From contig JBEKLQ010000060.1 of the NCBI GenBank assembly GCA_050010115.1, positions 1 through 24,604 on the forward strand: DNA of 24,604 bases, written 5' to 3'. Every line of letters starts with the position of its first letter. Position 1 is the stretch's first letter. The DNA comes from JAKACA01 sp050010115 (GTDB lineage: Bacteria > Actinomycetota > Acidimicrobiia > Acidimicrobiales > Bog-793). Under the pieces are notes generated by a model. That model was not told the DNA's origin, ran no database searches, and saw only the letters and a list, made by a program, of their open reading frames with translations. Below, piece by piece: positions 1 through 5,482 of this stretch. A program made the translations under genes and the position numbers.

Positions 1-257
1 GACGACCTCGCCGATGATGCGTCGCCGTGGCAGCCGCACGCCACGGGAGGTGTTCTGCGGTCATCACCCGGACCGGTGACGACCCGTTCGGGCGGTTCGT
101 CCGGAACGCCCGCGGGCAGCTCGGTGTGGACGACTGCTACGTGTCGACCGTGCCGGGCCGGGCGACGCCGGTCGCCGAGGCCTCAGAGCTCGAGCCGACG
201 CTTCGGGCGCGAACTGCCTACGAAGAGGCGAAAATGCACCAGAGGCGGTACTGGTGA
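1..257 (+). pseudogene. iolC'-'iolD deletion remnant
   Basis: Residues encoded from about position 21 to 170 (VAVAAARHGR, VITRTGDDPFGRFV, LGVDDCYVSTVPG) match the N-terminal part of the PfkB-family kinase IolC. The next codons (PVAEASELE, RARTAYEEAK, QRRYW, stop) look like the extreme C-terminus of IolD, the trihydroxycyclohexanedione hydrolase of myo-inositol catabolism. The two pieces are joined in frame near a shared Pro-Val, so everything between them was deleted. Upstream the frame is also broken: TCGCCGATG in frame 2 encodes Ser-Pro-Met, as expected before NVAVAAAR, but one extra base puts a TGA at 15-17. The remnant cannot encode either enzyme. Family assignment is from memory of motifs; the IolD tail is the less certain half. 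The gene extends beyond the left edge. Confidence 0.6.
250..257. repeat. Target-site duplication, left copy
   Basis: ACTGGTGA directly precedes the left inverted repeat and is repeated exactly at 3296-3303 after the right one. Eight-bp duplications are characteristic of the IS1595 family. The copy contains the TGA stop codon of the iolD remnant. Confidence 0.93.
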
Positions 258-287
258 GGGGCTGTGTAACTTGACAAACCAAAGATA
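258..287 (+). repeat. Left terminal inverted repeat (IRL)
   Basis: It starts GGGGCTGTGTAAC and continues TTGACAAACCAAAGATA. It matches the reverse complement of 3266-3295 except at 262-263 (CT here, AC in the right end). The repeat carries a consensus -35 hexamer TTGACA (271-276) pointing inward. Only a weak -10 (CAAACT, 295-300) follows at 18 bp. Confidence 0.93.
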
Positions 288-392
288 CCCCCTCCAAACT
301 TCCCTTTCCGATTGCTACCGAGATGGAGGGGACGCGCTCAGGGCGAGCGCCAACCGCCGTCAGCGGTCAGCATGGGGGCGGGGAGGTTCGGG

Positions 393-974
393 ATGGCTCG
401 CATGGGTGAGGCATTACAGCGATCAGCGATCGGTCGCGCCGTGCTCCCAGCCGCTGGGTTCATACGTCGCCACGTTGCTCCCGTGTTCGGCTGGGTCATC
501 TCAGTGGCTGTACTGGTAAGCGGGCTATGCGAACTCGAACAGGCCGTCGTCGCTCACGACAAGCATGGAGCGTTGCTGGAATGGGCCCTAGCAGCCTCCT
601 TGCTGATGATCGTGGCCCTGTTTGTCCACATCTACCGGATGGAGCGTCGTTCCCGACCGTCCACCCAGGCCGACAGTCCTCAAGTCTCGGCCCTCAGAGC
701 GTTACTCAGCGACGGCCGACTGCTTGCCACCAGGATTCCCGATGCGGAACATCGAAAGCGGTTGCAAAGAGGGGAACTGCCGGATGACGTGGGCAAGGAC
801 TTCAAAGACTGGGAGGCGGCTGTTATCGCAGCCTTATCGCACGACCGGGTCAACCACAAACACTTCACTAGCAGCGTGCCTCGCAATATGTGGAGTGACG
901 AGGCTCAGCTGTGCGATGACATCGACTTCCGAGTCCGAGTCCTGGGAGCGATCGTCGACAACCTATCCCGGTGA
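393..974 (+). CDS. Transposon passenger: two-TM membrane protein A
   Basis: No family recognised. The start at 393 is chosen because GGGGAGG (379-385) sits at good ribosome-binding distance; starts at 312 or 372 are possible but lack one. The 193-residue product has a basic N-terminus (about residues 1-27), two hydrophobic segments (around VFGWVISVAVLVSGL and LLEWALAASLLMIVALFVHIY) and a polar C-terminal domain of about 110 residues beginning after the basic MERRSR. Both termini are expected on the cytoplasmic side. Its layout parallels the next gene (two TM helices, then a soluble domain with a Leu-rich stretch, DG, and later DWE/DWQ), so the two may be distant paralogues. It lies just inside the left inverted repeat, whose TTGACA may contribute to its promoter. 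Confidence 0.65.
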   Translation: MARMGEALQRSAIGRAVLPAAGFIRRHVAPVFGWVISVAVLVSGLCELEQAVVAHDKHGALLEWALAASLLMIVALFVHIYRMERRSRPSTQADSPQVSALRALLSDGRLLATRIPDAEHRKRLQRGELPDDVGKDFKDWEAAVIAALSHDRVNHKHFTSSVPRNMWSDEAQLCDDIDFRVRVLGAIVDNLSR

Positions 975-1004
975 CTCGTACGGCGCCGACTCTACGCTGC
1001 GAGA

Positions 1005-1613
1005 ATGGGAAAGCTGCAAGTCGAGTTGGGCCACGTTAGACGTTCGCTGGCTGCCGTCTTTCGACCCCTGTGGCAAGTCAACGACTGGCTCGGGCCAGTG
1101 AGCATCCTCGTATCGCTGGGGATCAGCGCCTGGGTTGGTCTAGTTACGAAGTCGCCCGCCTGGGGACTCGTGGCGCTCCTCGGGCTGCTGCTCTCGCTGA
1201 CCTTCGCGGAGGTAGTCCGCCGAGTTCGCGATGACCGCAGGCCAATGAGTGCGGCCGAAAAGGCCGCGATTCTGGACGATGCCATCTACGAGGGCGACGG
1301 GCTTCTGAACCTCGTGGAACAAATGCCCTTCCTGCTTGATCACAGCGTCGTTGAGGGGATTCACGCGAACGAGATGTGGCGTGGCCGGTCGGACCTCTGC
1401 ACAGACTGGCAGCGCGGAACAGAGGCCATGGTTCGTCAAGTCTTTGGCGACTACAACGCCCTACTGTTTGATACTCACCCTCATGTTGTTTTGACGAGAG
1501 TTCCTCCCGAAGGACTTCGGGATTTCATGCGGCCTATCTGGGAAAGCACCGCCTACCGGTTGGCGTGGCTGATGGAACTCGCGCAGAAGCTAGGGGAGGC
1601 GGAGCGTCAGTGA
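1005..1613 (+). CDS. Transposon passenger: two-TM membrane protein B
   Basis: No family recognised. The 202-residue protein has a short N-terminal helix, hydrophobic segments near residues 30-50 (GPVSILVSLGISAWVGLV) and 53-70 (GLVALLGLLLSLTFAEV), and a cytoplasmic domain of about 125 residues with several Trp residues. It follows passenger A by 30 bp on the same strand, so the two are probably co-transcribed. The start ATG has no strong Shine-Dalgarno sequence. The gene ends one base before the stop of the convergent small ORF. A membrane-associated accessory or defence role is conceivable from the architecture, but nothing in the sequence proves it. Confidence 0.65.
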   Translation: MGKLQVELGHVRRSLAAVFRPLWQVNDWLGPVSILVSLGISAWVGLVTKSPAWGLVALLGLLLSLTFAEVVRRVRDDRRPMSAAEKAAILDDAIYEGDGLLNLVEQMPFLLDHSVVEGIHANEMWRGRSDLCTDWQRGTEAMVRQVFGDYNALLFDTHPHVVLTRVPPEGLRDFMRPIWESTAYRLAWLMELAQKLGEAERQ

Positions 1614-1614
1614 C

Positions 1615-1746
1615 CTACTCCTCAGCGTCCTCGTCGGCAGGCTCGACTGTCTCGGCCTCGCTCCCAAGCGGTGGGGTGGCGAGAAGAACTCGGAAGGCGT
1701 CCTCGGGTTCCAGGTCGATGTTGACCGGGTCGTCCATGTCTGGCAT
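1615..1746 (-). CDS. Small acidic hypothetical protein (43 aa)
   Basis: A short ORF starts at the ATG ending at 1746, which is preceded by AGGATGG at ribosome-binding distance. An in-frame upstream ATG at 1809 would give 64 residues but lies inside a palindrome. The product begins MPDMDDPVNIDLEPEDAF and ends in a run of Glu/Asp (ETVEPADEDAEE). The segment around DLEPEDAFRVLLATPP resembles short acidic actinobacterial hypothetical proteins, so the ORF is probably genuine. It converges on passenger B with a one-base gap. Function unknown. Confidence 0.45.
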   Translation of the reverse strand: MPDMDDPVNIDLEPEDAFRVLLATPPLGSEAETVEPADEDAEE

Positions 1747-1788
1747 CGGTGTCCATCCTACGGGGACATGGGTGCGCTGGTGGCCCCG

Positions 1789-1867
1789 TGTCATGACAGC
1801 AGCACCCATGCCGCTGACCAGGCCCGAAGCCGCACCGCGGGTTGATATCGCGCGCTGTGGTCATGAC
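1789..1867. promoter_or_regulatory. Paired GTCATGAC palindromes
   Basis: TGTCATGACA (1789-1798) and GTCATGAC (1860-1867) are palindromic and exactly 70 bp apart, centre to centre. Both lie upstream of the small minus-strand ORF and downstream of the tRNA terminator. They could be operator sites for a dimeric regulator. No regulator is encoded in the element. Confidence 0.3.
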
Positions 1868-1922
1868 ACCGCTACCGGGGGGTTCTTGACTAACCCTCGC
1901 CACGGTGTCAACAATGGTGTCT

Positions 1923-1953
1923 GGGTAGCAACCGCAATCTGTCCACCTGAGCC
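1923..1953 (-). other. Degraded tRNA 5'-half copy
   Basis: Read on the minus strand this segment contains GGCTCAGGTGGACAGA followed by GCGGTTGCTACCC. It aligns to the D arm and anticodon arm of the tRNA at 2040-2113 with one short gap. The 13-bp core is identical in both (1923-1935 and 2073-2085), exactly 150 bp apart. No T arm or 3' acceptor strand follows, so it is not a functional tRNA. It looks like a remnant of a duplication or recombination at the anticodon loop. Confidence 0.5.
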
Positions 1954-1997
1954 GGGTCGGCCGACGAGGCTAGCTGGGCTATCAGGCACAGAATTGA

Positions 1998-2027
1998 GAG
2001 AAGGGACCCGTCATCGGGTCCCTTCTC
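1998..2027 (-). terminator. tRNA terminator hairpin
   Basis: A perfect 13-bp stem (GAGAAGGGACCCG with its complement) closes a 4-nt loop. It begins 13 nt beyond the tRNA 3' end in the minus direction. The following minus-strand bases (TCAATTCTG) are only moderately T-rich. Strong hairpins of this type commonly end tRNA transcripts in actinobacteria. Confidence 0.8.
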
Positions 2028-2039
2028 CGCGTCTGCCTG

Positions 2040-2113
2040 CACCCCGGGCCGGACTCGAACCGACGACCTCGCGGGTAGCAACCGCTCGCTCTATCCAACT
2101 GAGCTACCGGGGC
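2040..2113 (-). tRNA. Unusual class I tRNA with anticodon GCU
   Basis: The cloverleaf can be read completely. Acceptor GCCCCGG pairs with CCGGGGU (closing G·U), followed by UA and a GCUC/GAGC D stem with a 9-nt loop containing GG. The anticodon arm has four good pairs plus an A·G mismatch at 27-43 and loop UUGCUAC, giving anticodon 34-36 GCU. The variable loop is 5 nt (AGGUC). The T arm is GUCGG/CCGGC with loop UUCGAGU. CCA is not encoded. GCU reads Ser AGC/AGU, but bacterial tRNA-Ser is class II with a long variable arm, which is absent here. The body resembles a class I tRNA such as Arg. It sits inside the transposon with its own terminator. It may be a mis-decoding tRNA, a non-translational tRNA, or a decaying one. 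Confidence 0.8.
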
Positions 2114-2177
2114 TTGTGCAACCGCAGTCCCCAAATTGGCACTCTCGCCACGAAATTGCCAGCACCGCCTTTGACCA

Positions 2178-2210
2178 GGGATTTCGCGGTTCTTCCTTCA
2201 CGCGAAACCC
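2178..2210 (-). terminator. Stem-loop after transposase gene
   Basis: GGG (2178-2180), a bulged A, then TTTCGCG (2182-2188) pair with CGCGAAACCC (2201-2210) around a 12-nt loop. It lies 30 nt beyond the transposase stop codon and could end its transcript. There is no U-tract, so a factor-independent role is uncertain. Confidence 0.4.
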
Positions 2211-2239
2211 TTGACAAGAGTTTGCAGATTCGATATGTG

Positions 2240-3247
2240 CTACCGGCACACCCGGTAGGCCAACCGCTTGCCGTCCGACTTCCAGACCAGCGTTCGCATC
2301 CGGTCGGTGTCGCTCATCTTGCAGGTGGAGTAGCGGAAGTCGAACTCGGTCAGGTACCGCTGAAGGTGCTCGCGGCTGACGTGGTGGTGGGTGCCGTCGA
2401 TGCTCCGCTTGAGCTGGCTGAAGTAACCCTCCAAGCGGTTCGTGGTGACTTCCTGGCGCACGTACTCGCCGATGGAGTGGTTGACCGACTGGTGGTCTTG
2501 GAACTCGCGGCCGATGACACGGTATGCGCCAGCCTCGTCGGTATGGAGCACCGAGCGGATCATCTCGACGTGCTCAGCGATGACCTTGCGGAGCGTGGGT
2601 GCCGTCACGTTGGGGACGACGCGAGAGCGAACCTGTCCAGTCTCGACGTTGATGAGGGCGAACACCGGCTGCTTGTCGGTGTGGCCGTTCGGGCGCTCGG
2701 TGCCGGGCTTGTGAAGCTCGGGGGTCATGCGGTCAAGGTCACGGTCCTTGGCGTGGCGGTTCTTGGGGTCGCCACCGATCCAAGTCTCGTCAGCGACGAT
2801 CGTGCCGATGAGGCGGTCGGGCATGGAGTCTTTCATGGCCTCGCGGATGCGGTGGCAGACAAACCACGCCGTCTTTGGTGGCAGACCGTAAAGCCGCTGA
2901 ACCTCACGCGCCGCCATGCCGTTCTTGCTCGATGCCATCTGAAAGACCACCAGCACCCAAATCCTCACCGGCACCTTGGAGCCGTGAAAGATCGTGCCGG
3001 TGAGGACCGAGAACTGCTTGAGGCAGTGGCGGCACTTCCACACGCGCCGCTGGCTCATCGCACCGGTCCGGGTGGCTCGGGCCTTGCCTGCCTCGTCCTT
3101 TCGAGGCTTCAGGAACGTCGCCTGGTTGAAAGTGCCGCAGTGGGGGCACGTCGGCCCGTTTGGCCAGCGGATTTCCTCAAGGAACAAGTACGCCGCGTAA
3201 TCGTCAGTTACCCGCTCTGCCAGCTTCGGGAGGCTCAGGTTTGTCAT
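2240..3247 (-). CDS. IS1595-family transposase
   Basis: This 335-residue DDE-type transposase catalyses movement of the surrounding element. An N-terminal zinc ribbon (C34-x2-C37 and C72-x2-C75) is followed by a helical part containing WVLVVFQMASSKNGMAAREV and then the ISXO2-like catalytic domain. Expected catalytic residues are D153 (VADETWIGG), D237 (VLHTDEAGAY) and N270 (TTNRLEGYFSQLKR), with K280 downstream; the HHHVSREHLQRYL motif is also typical. Length is normal for the family and no stop or frameshift is visible, so it is probably active. The start codon lies 18 bp inside the right inverted repeat. The promoter in that repeat would give a leaderless message. Confidence 0.95.
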   Translation of the reverse strand: MTNLSLPKLAERVTDDYAAYLFLEEIRWPNGPTCPHCGTFNQATFLKPRKDEAGKARATRTGAMSQRRVWKCRHCLKQFSVLTGTIFHGSKVPVRIWVLVVFQMASSKNGMAAREVQRLYGLPPKTAWFVCHRIREAMKDSMPDRLIGTIVADETWIGGDPKNRHAKDRDLDRMTPELHKPGTERPNGHTDKQPVFALINVETGQVRSRVVPNVTAPTLRKVIAEHVEMIRSVLHTDEAGAYRVIGREFQDHQSVNHSIGEYVRQEVTTNRLEGYFSQLKRSIDGTHHHVSREHLQRYLTEFDFRYSTCKMSDTDRMRTLVWKSDGKRLAYRVCR

Positions 3248-3253
3248 GTATCA

Positions 3254-3282
3254 AGTATGCGCCTATATCTTTGGTTTGTCAA
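3254..3282 (-). promoter_or_regulatory. Transposase promoter inside IRR
   Basis: On the minus strand TTGACA (3282-3277) is followed after 17 bp by CATACT (3259-3254). Only six bases separate the -10 from the ATG at 3247. Transcription would therefore start at or next to the A of the ATG, giving a leaderless mRNA. The -35 lies within the terminal inverted repeat, so transposase binding there could repress its own gene. Confidence 0.6.
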
Positions 3283-3295
3283 GTTACACGTCCCC
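3266..3295 (-). repeat. Right terminal inverted repeat (IRR)
   Basis: It is the reverse complement of 258-287 with two differences (3290-3291). The outer end reads GGGGAC on the minus strand. The right target duplication follows immediately. Confidence 0.93.
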
Positions 3296-3303
3296 ACTGG
3301 TGA
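3296..3303. repeat. Target-site duplication, right copy
   Basis: ACTGGTGA, identical to 250-257. Removing the element and one copy restores a continuous sequence in which the iolD remnant ends TAC TGG TGA and is followed by GCCTCC. Confidence 0.93.
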
Positions 3304-3362
3304 GCCTCCCTCAGCTGAGCCTTCCTCAGCCTCGCGACAACCTGGGCGCCTAAGGAGCGACG

Positions 3363-4349
3363 ATGCGGATCAGTGATCTCCCCACCCCTGTCCTGTTGGT
3401 CCATGCAGATGCGCTCGAGCACAACTTGACCGAGATGGCGACGGCCCTCCCGGGCGATCGCATGCGCCCGCACGTGAAGGCGCACAAGTGCACCGAGCTC
3501 GCGAAGCGCCAGGCGGCAGTCGGCCATCACCACTTCACCTGCGCCACCATCCGCGAGTGCGAGGGTATGGCCGCGGCCGGCCTCGGCCAAGACCTTCTGC
3601 TGGCGAACGAGGTCCTGGACGCCCGCCGGCTCGGAGCGCTCGTCACCGACGGTGCCCGCGTGACGCTGGCGGTGGACTCGATCGAGACGATCGACGCGGC
3701 TTTCGCCGGAGGCGTACGCGAGGTGCTGATCGACGTCAACGTCGGCCTCCCCCGATGCGGCTGCGCCCCCGGGAACGCCGGGGAGCTGGCGCTGTACGCG
3801 AGACGCCGAGGTCTAGAGGTACGCGGCGTCATGGGCTACGAAGGCCACATCGTGGGTCTGGAGAGCGCCTCGGCCCGCGCCGAAGGCTGCGCGGCCTCCA
3901 TGCAGCTGTTGCTGGCGGCTCACGGTGACGTCGGAGGCGAACTGATCTCGGCAGGAGGTACGGGCACCTATGCCTGCAACACCTGGGCGACCGAGATCCA
4001 AGCAGGCTCGTATGTGCTGATGGACGCTGCCTACGGACGGCTCGGGCTCCCGTTCTCCCAAGCACTCTTCGTGCTCGCGACCGTCGTGTCTTCCAGCGAC
4101 GACTGGTCCGTCGCCGACGCCGGACTGAAGTCGTTCGGGATGGATCACGGCGCGCCGGAGCTTCCGGGCTCGAGCGTGTGGTTCTGCTCGGACGAGCACA
4201 TCACGTTCGCTCCGAGGCGAAGCGTCGGCGATCGCGTGGAGCTCGTCACCTCGCACATCGACCCGACGATGGCCTACCACGAGCGCCTCTACGTCGTGGA
4301 GCAGGACGTGGTCGTCGATACGTGGCCGATCGACCTCCGGGGCTGGTAG
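3363..4349 (+). CDS. D-threonine aldolase/D-serine dehydratase-like PLP enzyme
   Basis: The 328-residue fold-type III PLP protein belongs to the alanine racemase N-terminal/DSD family. Its N-terminus LPTPVLLVHADALEHNL is followed by RPHVKAHK, in which K39 is the expected PLP lysine. The C-terminal metal site SHIDPTMAYH places H298 and D300 two residues apart. This H-x-D pair is like D-threonine aldolases rather than the H-x-C of D-serine dehydratases. A retro-aldol reaction on a beta-hydroxy D-amino acid is therefore likely; the substrate is unknown. AAGGAG (3352-3357) precedes the ATG. It leads an operon with two dehydrogenases (2-bp gap to the next gene) and sits beside the iol remnant, hinting at a role linked to inositol or related polyol metabolism. 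Confidence 0.82.
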   Translation: MRISDLPTPVLLVHADALEHNLTEMATALPGDRMRPHVKAHKCTELAKRQAAVGHHHFTCATIRECEGMAAAGLGQDLLLANEVLDARRLGALVTDGARVTLAVDSIETIDAAFAGGVREVLIDVNVGLPRCGCAPGNAGELALYARRRGLEVRGVMGYEGHIVGLESASARAEGCAASMQLLLAAHGDVGGELISAGGTGTYACNTWATEIQAGSYVLMDAAYGRLGLPFSQALFVLATVVSSSDDWSVADAGLKSFGMDHGAPELPGSSVWFCSDEHITFAPRRSVGDRVELVTSHIDPTMAYHERLYVVEQDVVVDTWPIDLRGW

Positions 4350-4351
4350 GG

Positions 4352-5482
4352 GTGAGCCGCCGGCGGCTGCGGGTCGGCGTCATCGGCACCGGGCTGGTCG
4401 CGCAGATCATGCATCTCCCGTACCTCGCCGAGCTCGACGACCTGTTCGAGGTGCGGGCGCTATGCGACAGTTCGCGCGATATCGATGTCGTCGAGCACTG
4501 CGGGCAACGCTTTGGCGTCGACAGGCTCTTCACCAATTGGGAGCAGCTCCTCGAGGAGGATCTCGATGCCGTCGTGGTGCTGACCTCCGGGAGCCATGCT
4601 GCGCCGGCCGTCGCTGCAGCCACGGCGGGGATGCACGTCCTGGTCGAGAAACCCATGTGCTTCTCCATCCCCGAAGGCGCCGGCATGCTCGCAGCCGCCG
4701 CGCGATCAGGGGTCGTCCTCATGGTGGGCTACCCGAAGCGCTACGACCCGGCGTACTGCCGCGCCCGCGAGGTGATCAACCATCTCGGGGACCTGAGGTT
4801 CGGCCGCGTCACGACGCTCGAGGCCCCGTCCGAGCCCTACGTCGCCCACCACCACATCGTCCGGGGTCACGACATCGGAGCGGATCAGGTGGCGAAGTGG
4901 CGGGCGGAGAGCGATCGCAGCATCGACGAGGCCATCGGCCCTCTCCTCGACCACGCGCGCATCACTTTCCAGACCGTGCTCCTCGACACGATGGTGCACG
5001 AGTTCAATCTGCTGCGCGGGGTTCTCGGCGAGCCGACCGAGGTGCGGTTCGCGAGCCTCCGCGCGGCGACCGTCACGGTCGTCCTCGACTTCGGCGGGGT
5101 CGAGTGCGTCGTCACCTGGCTCGACCTGCCCGGCATCGCCCGGTACGAGATGGAGGCCTGTTTCTACGACCCGGTAGGCCGCGTCCGCCTGGCGTTCCCG
5201 TCCCCCTACCTGAAGAACACCCCCGCGGTCCTCGAGATGACGAGCGGCGATCTCGCCGGCCACTCCTCGGTGCTGACGAGCGAGGTCGTGTCCTACGAGG
5301 AGCCGTTCAAGCTCGAGCTCGTCGAGTTCCACCGGGCGGCCATCAGCCAGGCAGACCCGCTCACGTCCGGTCTCGACGGGCTCCGGGACGTGGCGCTCTG
5401 CCAGGCGGTGGTCGCCAGCGCGCGATCGGGGCGGGCGGTGCCGCGACCCACCGATCTCGGTGTGAGAGTTGGTGGGCCGTGA
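4352..5482 (+). CDS. Gfo/Idh/MocA-family dehydrogenase 1
   Basis: The 376-residue NAD(P)-dependent oxidoreductase has an N-terminal Rossmann motif (VGVIGTGLVAQIMHLPYL), the family's EKP signature (LVEKPMCFS, the lysine being catalytic) and a C-terminal substrate domain with MVHEFNLLRG. Enzymes of this group oxidise sugars, inositols or related polyols; the substrate cannot be read here. The start is the GTG two bases after the preceding stop, since homology begins at RRRLRVGVIG. Its TGA overlaps the next GTG (GTGA, 5479-5482), indicating translational coupling. The pairing with a second Gfo/Idh/MocA gene is common in inositol and sugar-acid clusters. Confidence 0.85.
   Translation: MSRRRLRVGVIGTGLVAQIMHLPYLAELDDLFEVRALCDSSRDIDVVEHCGQRFGVDRLFTNWEQLLEEDLDAVVVLTSGSHAAPAVAAATAGMHVLVEKPMCFSIPEGAGMLAAAARSGVVLMVGYPKRYDPAYCRAREVINHLGDLRFGRVTTLEAPSEPYVAHHHIVRGHDIGADQVAKWRAESDRSIDEAIGPLLDHARITFQTVLLDTMVHEFNLLRGVLGEPTEVRFASLRAATVTVVLDFGGVECVVTWLDLPGIARYEMEACFYDPVGRVRLAFPSPYLKNTPAVLEMTSGDLAGHSSVLTSEVVSYEEPFKLELVEFHRAAISQADPLTSGLDGLRDVALCQAVVASARSGRAVPRPTDLGVRVGGP

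Larger units (their letters stand above)
258..3295. mobile_element. IS1595-family transposon with passenger genes
   Basis: A 3,038-bp element is bounded by 30-bp inverted repeats that differ at two positions and begin GGGG. It is flanked by a perfect 8-bp target duplication. The only transposition gene is the minus-strand IS1595-type transposase at 2240-3247. The left two thirds are cargo: two convergent-side membrane protein genes on the plus strand, a small acidic ORF, a tRNA with terminator, and palindromic sites. IS1595-type elements with passenger genes are known, but cargo of this kind, including a tRNA, is unusual. Cargo codon use looks less GC-biased than the chromosomal neighbours. 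Ends and duplication are intact, suggesting a fairly recent single insertion. Confidence 0.93.

Noticed and set aside
1565..3376. Long plus-strand ORF of 603 codons across the tRNA and opposite the transposase.
   Set aside because: It is antisense to a well-conserved transposase and runs through a tRNA and terminator. Its translation has no recognisable domain.
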